NCBI GenBank assembly: GCA_022414725.1
Contig: CM039462.1
Location: 54,004,973 to 54,068,972, forward strand
Reading direction: 5' to 3'
Origin: Microglena sp. YARC
Taxonomy: Eukaryota; Chlorophyta; Chlorophyceae; Chlamydomonadales; Chlamydomonadaceae
DNA length: 64,000 bases
Both the position numbers and the translations under genes were made by a program. Within the stretch, counting starts at the first letter, position 1, and every line of letters begins with the position of its first letter. Below, piece by piece: positions 32,641 to 45,000 of this stretch. Below the pieces are notes generated by a model. That model was not told where the DNA came from. It did no database searches and was given only the letters and a program-made list of their open reading frames with translations.

Positions 32641-34560
32641 GTTGGTTGTGACGCCTGTTGACCCCATCCCTTATGTTGGTAATCTAATATACAAATTAAC
32701 AGATTATAAGAGGGAGTGGACCACAAAGAATTTGCTCAAGCTTCCCAGCATGCAAGCATGCAAGGGAGTTAAACTAGAAAAGGAGGCAACAGGCGCACAA
32801 GCAAGGAACGTCAAGATGCAAAATACCATGCACGCATGCGTAGGGCGCGCCAGTTAGTATCTAGGAGGCTTTTTAAAAGAGGCTTTATTTGTCTGGATCT
32901 CAGAGGCGTTTTATTATAAAGAGGCTCTTTGTGCAAGGATATGTAGTCCGCTTGATGGACATGAGCAGCACTGAAGCGGGTGCTGAAGCCTCATCTTCAG
33001 GGCGTGTGTGTGTGGGCATGTGTGTATGTATGTATGTATGTATGTGATGTATGTATGTATGTATGAGCGTGCATGTGTGTGTCTTGTATGTGTGGTGTAT
33101 TTGGTTTTGTATATATGTGGGTATGTGTGTGTGTTTTGTAAATGTTGTGCGTGTAGTGACATTGAAGAAGCACAGCAGCCGTGTTTTTCGTTACAGACCA
33201 TCATCAGTCAGAAAGATCAAGATATTGCGTTTTGAGAAAAATCTGAAAGAAAGGAACAGATCAAAAAGCAGCCCCAAGACTGAGAGAAGAATAAAAATAT
33301 GTATGCAGGCAGAGCCGGCATGCGGGGAATTCAAGGAGTAAAGCACCTCCGCTCCGCTGTTTCTCTAAGCGCGAGCTTGAACGCTATATTGGCATGCACT
33401 TGTGGGTCGCTGCAGGGTTGTTCAGGTTGACTATTAAGGTGTTACCGGTTGAGCCCTACGGGGGAGGGTTCTCTGCGTCCGAGCGTCGCGCACTGGTATA
33501 ATGCAATTTTAGTAACAGGTTCGGGAGTCTCTGGAAGTGAGGAGAACAGGGTCTGTAGCAAACAACCACCGACCTCAACCGACCCATAAGCTCAAAATAA
33601 CCGATGTGTTGTTTAGGTACCTAACGTCACGTGGGACGCAACGATAGGGGCCTTCCCTCTACGTAATAGCGTCTGCAGGACGCTACACCAAGCTTAAACG
33701 ACGCGTACGTAGAGCAGCGTCCTGAACAACCAACACAGCGGACGGGGTCCGCTTGCCTCTTTGGCTTTGCTAGTATCCACGCGGAATCAAAATAAAAATA
33801 CGGATCTTGGTAACTCTGTAATCTGTAACGTATCCCTTATACAGTTCTGCCGTGCTTAGTCTGAGCAGAATATTTGGCGGACAGTCGTTGTCTTTGCCTT
33901 AGACTTTCAAGAATATTTATCTCAGGACACACCTATACTTGGAGCGTGGACAGGAATGTCTCTCGTGTAGCATCTTTGGTTTCGCGCTACTGCTGCTGAT
34001 GCTGCTGCTGGTGAGCTTTTTGTTTTGCTCTTTTTCTTGCCTTTTTGGAAACTGGGCTCGGTAGCTGAGAGGGCGCAGATGGTCAGCAAAAGACACGTCA
34101 GGGAGTCAGGGGTGAGCAGAGCATTGTCAGGGAGTTACAGAACAAGTATCACTGAGAAGCGTGGGTTCATCTGGTGTAATCATGTGTGTGTGTGTGTGTG
34201 TGTGTGCGTGTGTGTGTGTTACTGTGTGCGGTCTGTGTCGTGTTGTGTGTGTGTGTGTGTCATGTGTGTGTGGTAATAACGTCGAGGAAGCACAGCATGC
34301 CATGGGTAGGTACAGTAATCATAGGTATAAACGTAGTGGCAAGGAAAGCGCGAGGCGGAGGGCACAGCGCCAGATGGAACGAGGATTTGCTACATATTAT
34401 CTATACCGCGCGCAGCGGCTGCACGATGAGCCATCCATACCTGGCAGCTGGGTCGTCTTCCGTTTGCGTGCTTCGTTCATACTAGACACCAGGCATTTCT
34501 TAGTGAAACTTATAATTCGATTGGCAACCTCGCTGGGCTCTTTAACTGGCTCGGCCCACA
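32641..34560. other. Spacer upstream of the CobW exons; no exon recognised
   Basis: This is where the CobW P-loop exon and promoter would be expected, but no GxxGxGKT coding stretch was found on the minus strand. It holds (TATG)n near 33,020-33,065, family D copies at 33,125-33,185 and 34,245-34,325, and (TG)n at 34,180-34,270. The region 33,340-33,760 is non-repetitive and of mixed composition. Confidence 0.5.
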
Positions 34561-34564
34561 TCAA

Positions 34565-34965
34565 GGATCGGCCTCGTCCGTGGTTGTATGCCCAGCTTGG
34601 TACAGGTGTAGGTGTGTCCGGGGGGGTGTCCCCCCCCCCCCCCCCCCCCTGGTACGGACCCGGCTTCCGTCAGGATGCGCGTCTCCGAAGGACGACGAAG
34701 TTGTATCTCAGCGTATTCCCTCTTCTTGCCTCGTTTTCCATCGCGTCCCAAGACGCGCGGTTAGTCAAACCAAGGGTCGGCCTCATCCGTGGTTGTATGC
34801 CCAGCATGGTACAGGTGTAGGGGTGTCCCCGCGTCCCCCCCCGCCGTCCCCTGCTGCGGACCCGGCTTCCATCAGATGCGCGTCTCCGAAGGACGACGAA
34901 GCTGTATGTCAGCGTATTCCCTTGTCTCGCCCGGTCTCGCCTCGTTGTTCGGCGCCCTAGGGGGC
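34565..34965. repeat. About 215-bp tandem duplication
   Basis: GGTTGTATGCCCAGC(T/A)TGG, TACAGGTGTAGG, GACCCGGCTTCC, GATGCGCGTCTCCGAAGGAC and TCAGCGTATTCCCT occur at 34,580-34,780 and 34,788-34,965. The first copy has a 20-base C run. No exon is assigned. Confidence 0.85.
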
Positions 34966-35304
34966 TCAGACCTAAGCGATACTTTCGCGAAATCTGCTGT
35001 TTCTTCAGCATTTCCCCAAGAAACGGTCAAATTTCCTTGGTTTAAACTGATTTCTCTGGCATAGAAGCGACGCGTGTTTGTCGATTCCCTAGGGTCGGCT
35101 TACCTCGGAGAGTGGGGAGGGCACTTTTTTTCGCGTACGGATCTCAGGGTTGCGGACTGTGGACCGCGGCGTTTTCATTTGTCGTTTCCCTCCTGTCCTG
35201 TGGACTCAATTTAGGGACCTGAAGCATGTCTACGATTTCCCCTTGGACACAAAGCTGCGGTAGGGAGTATGCAAGTGTGTGTATTTTTGTGACTTTATAC
35301 AGAC

Positions 35305-35875
35305 ATACCGTATGCGCCTTAAGTATTGGCAAGATTAAGTATTGGCAAATGTCATTATCCCCCTAAAAGTGGGTCTCTGAAAAGCATGGCAAAAGTAACT
35401 TGGCAAAGGGGTCTATGGCTTTGACTGTCTCAAGCTCAGACCTGAAATCCAGTTGGCAAAGGGTCTTATGTTGTTGTTACATTTCCTTGTCACATGTTCA
35501 CCAAATAGTCTGCTCAAGCTTGCTGTAAAACCATGTAACAATTCAAATCAGGAGCATTAAACTTGCTAGGGCTTAGTAGCCAAACCGGTACATGGATCCA
35601 GCCAGCCAAATCTCTGGCTGGAGCCATGTAACCAAGTTCAAGGTCAAGTACATGTTCACAAATTAGTCTGCCCAAGCTTGCTGAAGAAAAAAACATGTAG
35701 CAATTCAAATCAGCAGGAACATTTAACTTGCTAGGGCCTAGTAGACAGAGTACCATGGTAACCGTAACTTGGCAAAGGCCAACCACCTGGAGTGGTCTCA
35801 AGATAGATCCCTAATCCGTTTTGGCAAAGGGTCGTTTGCCAAACCGTTTGCCAATACTTAAGGCGCTTACGGTAT
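35305..35875. mobile_element. 571-bp TIR element
   Basis: The left end ATACCGTATGCGCCTTAAGT and the right end (reverse complement ATACCGTAAGCGCCTTAAGT) match at 27 of 28 bases through ATTGGCAA. The interior holds repeated CTTGGCAAAGG words and two copies of family S. No transposase frame is seen, so it is non-autonomous. The target duplication is unclear. Confidence 0.75.
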
Positions 35876-37402
35876 ATAGATATAAGCCTTTTACTGCATC
35901 TCTAGTCCTAGGCACCTCTAAGGGTACTGGGGTACCCTACTTTTGTTTGCCCTTCTCGTTTTGCGGCATAGGCACTGGCTTGTTTCCCCTCAGTCTCTCA
36001 ATGTCTTGCTGAAAAACAAGGAAGGCATCGAAGACCTTCATACCTAGTCTGGTTCAAGCAAGATTTCTTTAAAGTCTTGCTTTGATACTGCTGGAATACC
36101 TACTTAATGTAATGGCGGCCGTGCACTCCTAGAAGCGCTGCAACTGTAACTCTAACTGCCCCCAGCTGGACCACTTAGGAACGACATCACCTCTGTGGGC
36201 GGCCGTGCACTGCTCGAGGCGCTGCTGGCGCGTCAGAGCAGCTGGGCATTGGGAGTGTCGATTTAGGGTACTACAATATAGTAACGAAGTTCAAGTCGAT
36301 TCAGGATACTACAGTATGTAACCAAGTTCAAGTTCCAGTACATGTTACCAAGTTCACGTTCAAGTCGATTCAGGGTAGTACAATATAGCACAGTGTTGTA
36401 CTACATATATCCGAGTCTGTCTGTCTCCTGGTAATACTTCTTTTAACTGTCGGAGGATGGATGGGTGGTGGTTTGGGTGGTGTTTAATTGGATGGATAGA
36501 TGGGGTGGTGGTGGCGGTGTTGCGGGGTTGGTCCTTTTAGCAGCCAAATGCCCCAAATTGCTGGCAGAAGCTATGTCACAAAGTTCAAGTTCAAGAAGCC
36601 GAGTCTGTTACATTCAATTTGTTCTCGTTTACATTTTCCTGGTAATTTTATTTTTACTGACGAGGATGGCGAGCAGCCAAATTACTGGCTGAAGCTAAGC
36701 AGCCAAGTTAAAGTTCTGTCACATTCAACTACATGCCGTAATCTGCCTAGTATGCTTCCTGGTTCCCGAGGGACCTCGAATTTGAAGACAGCGTGCAGCC
36801 CAGAGTTGGCTGAAACTGCAAAGCATAGCAGGTATTGCAATGCGATCAGGCAGGGCAACCAAATGACGGACCATAATCTGCACTGAATTCAATGTGCACG
36901 TGGGTCAACTTCGTACGATGGCATCAGTCTCACTTCCAATGAAATACTCTGCGGTTGCATCCAAAAATAGCATAAATATGGGATATGGACGTGCCAACAT
37001 AAAATGTGGGATACGACGCCCCCTGAATAGCAGCATCTAACACAAGTACATTTTCCTGTTTTTTTACTGCCGAAGATGGCGAACAGACAAATTTCTGGCT
37101 GAAGCTATGTACCGGTAACCAAGTTCAAGTTTTAACACAAGCTCGTGTCCTGAACACGTCTTTAAGCTGTCTAACCCACTGGATATGCTCCCCGAGCCCC
37201 TGGTTCCCGTGGGTATCGCACGGGGAAGACTTGGGATTGGAAGACGGTGAGCAGCCCTGAGTTGGCTGAAAAAGCATGTAGCAATTCAAATTCAAGCACA
37301 TGCCTAATTGCCAACTAGCACAACATGACCTGGGCACGGCTTTAAACTGTCTACACACATGATAGCCTTGATCTGTACTCAGGAGTGTGGTGTGGTAGTG
37401 TT
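35876..37402. other. Spacer with several family S copies
   Basis: Contains family S pieces near 36,280-36,370, 36,535-36,600, 36,660-36,725, 37,070-37,130 and 37,240-37,300 (words GCTGGCTGAAGCTA, ACCAAGTTCAAGTT). No coding region is supported. Confidence 0.5.
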
Positions 37403-37570
37403 TATAGCAATTCAGGGGATGAACTGGACAAACGTTTCGTACTTCGTCGAGAATTGCCGAGAATTCCAGGCCAAATTGTCGAGAATTCTCGGATTTCCAG
37501 GCCAAAATTCTCGACGAAGTACGAGTTCTTGCGGGAACGTTTTGTCCAGTTCATTCCCTGAATTGCTATA
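37403..37570. mobile_element. 168-bp palindromic MITE with TA flanks
   Basis: TATAGCAATTCAGGGGATGA ... TCATTCCCTGAATTGCTATA pair over more than 30 bp. The interior is a second inverted repeat, CGTACTTCGTCGAGAATT against AATTCTCGACGAAGTACG. TA on both ends fits a TA target site (Tc1/mariner type), but TA repeats make this tentative. Confidence 0.8.
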
Positions 37571-37582
37571 AGCTGCCCATGC

Positions 37583-38320
37583 TTGGCTACCCCTGGACTG
37601 TTACATACAGACATTGTCATAGTCAATCCCCATACTCAAAAGCGCATGCATTCGCCATTCCAACCCCCGGCCTAACTCTCCAGATACATTACTGGGATTT
37701 CATATACAGCTCAAATTTTCCACTAAGAAAGACTATCCATATATATTTATATGTTGAAGTAAAACTCATGCTTAATACATTGATAGCATTGTTTCCTTTT
37801 GGGGCTGCACCTAGTAGCTTCAAGGCAGTTCCCTTTACCTGTCCTTGAGCCCAACCAGAAGCTAGGTAGTGCGCCTGAAAGCTGTTATGACAGTTACTCC
37901 AATGCAGCTGGAAACTTTAAGCTGGCTGGAAGCTGCTACGAGTAGCCCAACATAGAAAGAGTGATTGACAGATGCCACCAGTCCACGTCAAGAAATATGC
38001 TTGCTGACTAGATAGAGTGACCTAGACATGTGATTGCGTTCTGTGCTCAGGGGTGTGGTTTAGCAGTGTTTGCGCTACCCACGTTTTCTTCGCCCGTGAA
38101 CAGCGAGCAGCCTGAAGGCTACTAGACCAACGAAACGCATTCAAACCAACCTTACGGCTGCCTGCACCCTGTAACAGGTGCTCAAGGTGTTCAACAACTA
38201 CATTACTCAACTCCTGTTCAGCAACTACATTGTTAACTAATAATGTACATAAACAGGTGTTGAACAACCTGAACACCTGTTTTACAACCTGGAACGGGTG
38301 CAATCATCCGTAGGGCAAAC
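37583..38320. other. Spacer between CobW and NDC80
   Basis: Contains a short minus-strand piece of retroposon family C (37,583-37,620), degenerate pieces of the AGCTGC MITE near 37,860-37,945, and a CAGGTGTTCAACAAC(C/T) inverted duplication at 38,175-38,285. No gene is supported. Confidence 0.45.
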
Positions 38321-38670
38321 CTCTATTAGATCGAGTGGCGAACTAAGGTACGGCTGTCCAATGCCAAACAAGGAAGGTAGCGGAATCTAACATAGCAACC
38401 TGGACCAGGTGCGATCAGCTGTAGGGCAAACCTCTATTAGATCGAGAGGCATACTAAGGTACATCTGTCCCACGCTCACAAGGAAGGTAGCGGAAGCTGC
38501 TGAACCTGGTTGAAAAGGAAAGGTCTGGCCATACCGCGCCCCTTGATGACCATGTGAGTACACGTGGGCAGATTCATGGTCACAAGGAAGGCAGCGGAAT
38601 CTGCTGAACCTGGTTGAGTACGCCCTTCACACATGACATGACTGGCCCCAGGCGATACAGTGCTAACACC
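38320..38670 (-). repeat. Copies of NDC80 exon 11 3' edge (stop-codon side)
   Basis: The end of exon 11 on the + strand (CACAAGGAAGGCAGCGGAAT, CTGCTGAACCTGGTTGAG, CACGCCCTTCACACATGACA) is repeated at 38,579-38,660 with few changes, and in shorter forms at 38,480-38,515 and 38,369-38,393. The first of these keeps the stop codon. Terminal-exon edges are therefore copied as well. Confidence 0.85.
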
Positions 38671-38891
38671 ATGGCTTCAGAGCCGTTCGCAGCCCCCCCC
38701 CCCCACCCCCACCCACCACACACACATTAGCACAACCGAGTTAAGATGAATGCGCATGAAGTGGTTGATCACCGCCTGTTCTGGCCTCTTCCCTCCACCT
38801 CGCCCCCCCCCTCCACCAGGCCACAAACACATACACAAGGCAGCTTCTGCCATATTATGCCCCTAGTGAGTACTCGTGGGCAGATTCATGG

Positions 38892-41800
38892 TCACAAGGA
38901 AGGCAGCGGAATCTGCTGAACCTGGTTGAGCACGCCCTTCACACATGACATGGTTGGCTCCAGACGCTGCTGCAGCTGCATGCGGTGCTGCACCATAGTC
39001 TCCAGCGCCGTGCGCAAGTCGATTTTTAGACTAGCCATCTCAGCCTCGCATGATCTGCAGGGGGGTGGGGGTGGGGGTGGGGGTGGGCACAGGGGGGGGG
39101 GAAGTCAGTATCAGGTTAGTAGGGCAATGCTTAGGGTTGTCAATAGTGGATGGGTGGGTGGGGTGGGGCGACAACAGGGGGGGGAAGTCAGTATCGGGTT
39201 AGGAGGGCAATGCTTAGGGTTGTCAATAGTGGGGGTTGGGGGGGTGGAGAGGGGGGGTCGGGGGGGAAGTTAAGGGAGATGGTGGGGTCGGTAGGGCAGC
39301 AGGTGAGGAGGGAGAGACGGAAAGAGGAGAGTGTGAAGCAAACAGGCAGCCCATGTTTCAGAGTGGCCATCTCAGCCTCCCATCTTCTGCTGGTTGAAGC
39401 ACAGTGGGAACAAGTCGGGTGAGAAGGGCAATACAATGTGTTGTCGATATCGTTCCGGTTCCTATATGGATCGATAATATATAGTGTAGGATGTATTGAT
39501 GCTGCAGCTGCATGCGGTGCTGGACCATAGCCTCCAGGTTAGTTTTTCAGATTAGCCATATCAGCCGCACATGCTTGCAGGGGGGAGAGGGAGTTAGGTT
39601 GGGGGAGGGAGTGGGGTTGGGGAGGGGGGGAGGCAGCATGTGAGGAGGAGAGACTGTGAAGCAAGCATGGGGGGGAGAGGGAGTGGGGTCAGGGGAAGGA
39701 AGTTGGAGGGGAGGGTGGGGTTGGGAGGGCAAGATATGAGGAGGGAGAGACAGAGAGAAAGCTGTGAAGCAAGCATGCAGGGGGGAGAGTGAGTGGGGTC
39801 AGGGGGAGGAAGTTGGAGTGGAGAGTGGGGTTGGTAGGGCAGGATATGAGGAGGGAGAGACAGAGGGAGGAGAGTGTGAAGCAAGCATGCAGCTTATTCA
39901 TCAGAGTAGCCATGTTAGCCTCTCATGCTCTGCAGGATAAAGTAGTTTGGGGGGGAAGTGTGGCATGTGCAGAGGGAGAGACAGAGAGAGGAGGCTGTGA
40001 AGCAAGCATGCAGCCCATTCATCAGAGTAGCCATGTTAGCCTCACACACTCTGCAAAATGAAGCATAGGGGGAGGAAGTGGGGTGAGGGACTTAGGGGGG
40101 CTAAATGTAGGGACCGGCATATCATATGATGTAGACCAAAGGCGAGTATGATCATATGATATCATACAAACTGCATCATATGATATTGTATTTAGATGGA
40201 AACTTGAGCCTAGTCAGACTGCCGGCATCACATGATATCATATGATGACATGGTATCATATTGCCGTTCCCTAGCAATGAGTAGGGATCGGCATATCATA
40301 TGATTTTGACCAAAGGCGAGTATGATGTCATGTGATATTGAATATAAATGGTAGCTTTAACCTAGTCAGACTGCCGGCATCATATGATATCGTATGATGA
40401 CATGATATTATATTGCCCATCCCTAGCAATGAGTGACCTGGGCGGAGGTTCACCCCTAGTAAGGCTCGCATCCAGTAAATGTTCTCCCTTTCAAATTGGT
40501 GTAGGGTTTAGTGCCCTATGTTTAGAGTTCAAGGTTCAGTGTATAGGTGTGACGTTGCCGGAGGCTAACTTTCACACACCACACAGATGCAATACACAAC
40601 AGCACAACACTATGTGTAGGGTTGGGAAGGAAAAGTATTTTTTATTTGCATAAGCCGTATAAACGTATAAAGGAATCCCAACCAGAAACACGTCGACCAA
40701 GGAGCGCGGTGCCAATGTAAGGGAGTCATTGAATACTAGTTGGTCTGTTATACAAATACACAGGTTTACACACCAGCACAGCACTCTGTGTGTTTGTATT
40801 GCACTCCATACGTCTGTGTGGAATTGAAGTAAAGGTAGGGCAACACATGACCCCATGAGTATGCTAACACAGCACACACATACAAAACACAACAGCACCA
40901 GCGTACAACAGCACAACACTATGCGCGCTGTTCTTTCACCCCAGGATGAAAGCACAACACACAAAGAAAACACCCTATACCAACACAAAAACCTACAACA
41001 GCATCGACACAAAATACAACACCAACACCAACACAAATACCACAACACAAATAAGCAAGCCATATATATGTGCAAGCTCAAACTCCAACACAACACAAAA
41101 AACACCCTACAGCAACACCAACACACAACCTAACACCCTACGGCAACAAAAAAGACAAAACCCTACAACACAAGTTCGATGCAGCGTCGCCTGCGACGCT
41201 AACAATTGGCGGAGAGTGATCGCGACGGAGCGACAGGTGGCAACGGAAGCGAGTTAGTTATGAGACCGTTGGCTGACGTGTCGGGCTTCATCGCGGTCAG
41301 ACGGATGGATGGATGGATGGATGGTCGGACAGACAGACAAATGGGTAACACTGGGGGCTCCCGGCCCCCAGAAGGGGGGGCTCCGCCAAAAATACTAACA
41401 AAACAAAACACAAATACCACACAAATAAGCACTCCATACCTCTGTGCAAGCTCAAACTCCAACACAACACAGAAAACACCCTACAGCAACACCAACACAC
41501 AACCTAACACCCTACAGCAACAAAAAAGACAAAACCAACACAAAACCCTACAACAAAATACTAACAAAACAAAACACAAATACAACTACACAAATAAGCA
41601 CTCCATACCTCTGTGCAAGCTCAAACTCCTGGGCGACTGCCTTGCGCCTAGCTTCCAAATCTGCCAACCTGGCGCTCGTCATTCCTCGCATCAACTTAAC
41701 CTCATCTTGAAGAGTTGCGGCCTGCCCCGTCACTCCTCGTACCTTGTCCTCTTGAGATTCTCGTAGAGACTGCAGTTGCCCTTCTAGGTTGCGGATCTGG

Positions 41801-42011
41801 TGGGTGGGGAAGGGAAAGGCTTAGACAAGGGGGTCTATCTCTACAGCTCCTCGTGCCCCCCCCCCCCCCCCCCCCCCCCACACACCCATCAAAACAGTGC
41901 TACCCCACCAGTTCCCTAGAGCCCTCGCATACCCCCCCCCCCCCCCCCCCACACACACACACCCATCAAAAACAGTGCTACCCCACTAGTTCCCTAGAGC
42001 CCTCGCATACC

Positions 42012-42054
<43 letters not shown>

Positions 42055-45000
42055 ACCCCACCCACACACACACACCCATCAAAACAGTGCTTCCCCACCA
42101 GTTCCCTAGAGCCCTCGCATACCTCCCCCCCCCCCCCCACACACACACCCATCAAAACAGTGCTACCCTCACTAGTTCCCTAGAGCCCTCGCATACCTCC
42201 CCCCCCCCCGCACACACACATCAATACAGTGCTCCCCCACCAGTTGCGGATCTGGTGGGTGGGGAAGGGAAAGGTGAGGCTTGGACAAGGGGGTCTACCA
42301 TTATGCTCCATTCTCCTACCGCCCTCTCCCACCACTTCCACAGGTGCCCTTACTGCTGCCCACAACCACCTTCCTCACTCTACAGCCCCCCCCCCCCCCC
42401 CACACACACACACACCACATATCAAAACAGTGCTCCCCCGCCAGTTCCACAGGTGCCCTTACTGCTACCCACGACCACCTTCCTTACTCTACAGCCCCCC
42501 CCCCCCCCACACACACACACACACACACCCACACCCACACACCACCAACCCACACATCAAAAAGTTCTCCCCACCAGTTCCGCGGGTGCCCCCCATACCC
42601 CCCCCCTGCTTCTCTACGACCTTTCCATGTACCCCCCATGCTGTACCTGCTGCCCACAAGCACAGTCCCCCCCACCAGTTCCCCCTTCCCCCCCCCCCCA
42701 TGCCCCACCTGCTGCTCTACTACCAAGTTCTCCTCCTGCTTGTCATTAGCGGCCTCCATGGTGGCTGACAGCTGCTCCCGCAAGGACACCAGGTCGCGTC
42801 CTAACTCAGCAGCCTTAGTGCGGTAGCGCTCACACAGGCGCTCCAAGCCTGGCTTGATGACCGCCTGCAGGGAGGTGTGTGTGGGGGGGGGGATCCATGA
42901 GCTTTTGTAGTGGGTGTGGGTGGATGTGTGTGTGTGTGGTGTGTGTGTGTGGTAGCGCTCACACAGGCGCTCCAAGCCTGGCTTGATGACCTCCTGCAGG
43001 GGGTGGGGTGGGGGGGATCAATGTGCTTGTGCAATGTGTGTTGATGTGGATGTGTGAGGTGTGTGTGCGGTAGCGCTCACACAGGCGCTCCAAGCCTGGC
43101 TTGATGACCTCCTGCAAGGGGAGGAATCAATGTGCTTGTGTAGTGTGTGTGTGGATGTCTCTGTGTGGTGTGGTAGCGCTCACACAGGCGCTCCAAGCCC
43201 GGCCTGATGACCGCCTGCAGGGGGGTGGGGAATCCATGAACTTGAGCAGTGTGTGTGTGAATGTTTGTGTGGTGTGTGTGTGTGGGGTGGTGTGTGTAGT
43301 GTGTGTGTGGGGTGGGGTGTGTAGTGTGTGTGGATGTGTGAGTAGTGTGTGTGAATGTGTGTGTGGTGTGTGTGTGAATGTGTGTGTGTGGTGGTGTGAG
43401 TAGTGTGTGTGTGGGGTGGTGTGTGCAGTGTGTGTGGATGTGTGTGGTGGATGTATGTGGTAAACGTGTGTGTGTGATGGTGTGTGGTGTGCGTGCGGTA
43501 GCGCTCACATCGGCATTTCAAGCCTGGCCCGCCCCCCATCTCAGTCATCATCATACCCAAGTTGGTCAGTATAGTAGTTGGGGTTGGGTAGTTAAGCAGG
43601 TGTGGGTGCAAGATGCGATAGCGGTCTGTATATGCATGCTTTGATTTAGCTACCCACCCCCCCCTCCCATGCACCCCCACCCAAACCAGCCTCCACCCCC
43701 CCCTCTGCCAGCCTGTCATCTTGAGACCCAAGTTGGGGAGTTGAGCAGGTGTGGGTGGAAGATGTGAGAGCGATCTGTGTTTGTATGTTTTGATTTAGCT
43801 ACCCACCCACTAATACGATGCATGGCATGACATGCAAATTTGGAAAGCTGATTACCACAGCCTCCCACACACACCACCCCTCCCCACCCTAACCTGCCAG
43901 CCTACCACACCCACTCTAAATACGACCCAAGACCGATGTAGCCCCCCCACCCCACCCCCCGAAACACTTAGGCACATAATTTCTCACTTGCTTGCCATCC
44001 ACCCCCTCCCAAACCAGCCTCTCCTGCCAGCCTGCCACCTTGAGATCCAAGTTGGGCAGTATAGCAGGTGTGGTTGGAAGCTTACACCACCAGCCACCCA
44101 CTACACCCACCCCCACCCAAACCAGCCCCCACTGCCAGCCTGCCACCTTGAGATCCAAGTTGGACCGTATAGCAGGTGTGGTTGGAAGCTTACATCCCCA
44201 GCCACCCACTACACGCACCCACTCCTCCCATCTACCCCCACCCAAACCAGCCCCCCTTGCCAGCCTGCCACCTTGAGATCCAAGTTGGACAGTATAGCAG
44301 GTGTGGTTGGAAGCCCACACCCCCATTCACCCACTACACGCACCCACTCCTCCCATCCACCCAAGCCAGCCTCAAAGCCCCCCCTGCCAGCCTGTCACCT
44401 TGAGATCCAAGTTGGACAGTATAGCTGGTGTGCTGGCTGCCCTGTTGATTCGCATTTCGTATGTCACCCCATCCGCCCTCTTCGCAGATGCTGGGACAAG
44501 CTTCAGGCGGTGGGCCAGCTGGTTGTATCGCACCACAGAGCTGTCAAGTGTCTTCAACTCCGCCACAACCTGAGGAGAGGGGCAGTAGGGCATGTTATAT
44601 GTCATAGGGGAGGGGGAGGGGATGATAGATGTCATAGGGGGTTGGGAGGGGTAGGGAGAGGGGATGCTGGTTGTATCGCACCACTGAGCTGTCAAGTGTC
44701 TTCAACTCTGCCACAACATGAGGAGAGGGGCAGTAGGGGTGGTTAGATGGCATAGGGGAGGGGGAGGGGATGCTAGATGAAATAGCACCACAGAGCTGTC
44801 CAGGATCTTCAACCCTGCCATAACCTGAGGAGAGGGGCAGGAGGGCATGTTAGATGCCGGGCGTAGGATAGGGGGAGGGCCCTTTTTGCAGATGCTGGGA
44901 CAAGCGTCAGGCCAGCTGGTTGTATATCACCACAGAGCTGTCCAGGGTCTTCAGCTCTGCCACAACCTGAGGAGAGGGGCATGAGGGCATGTTAGAGGTC

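Noticed and set aside
35144..35332. Minus-strand frame as the missing CobW N-terminal exon
   Set aside because: No P-loop or other CobW motif in any frame, and part of it lies in the 571-bp TIR element.
41046..41090. Extra NDC80 exon
   Set aside because: It repeats the exon 10 end with the donor altered to ATATAT; no acceptor or new coding sequence accompanies it.
41715..42826. Pro/His/Thr-rich frames of up to 344 codons on the + strand
   Set aside because: Produced by C homopolymers and (CA)n in NDC80 intron 9, antisense to the gene.
43832..44746. 304-codon + strand frame
   Set aside because: Antisense reading of the exon 8 edge array; its regular CHLEIQVGQYS words are exon 8 end codons in the wrong strand.
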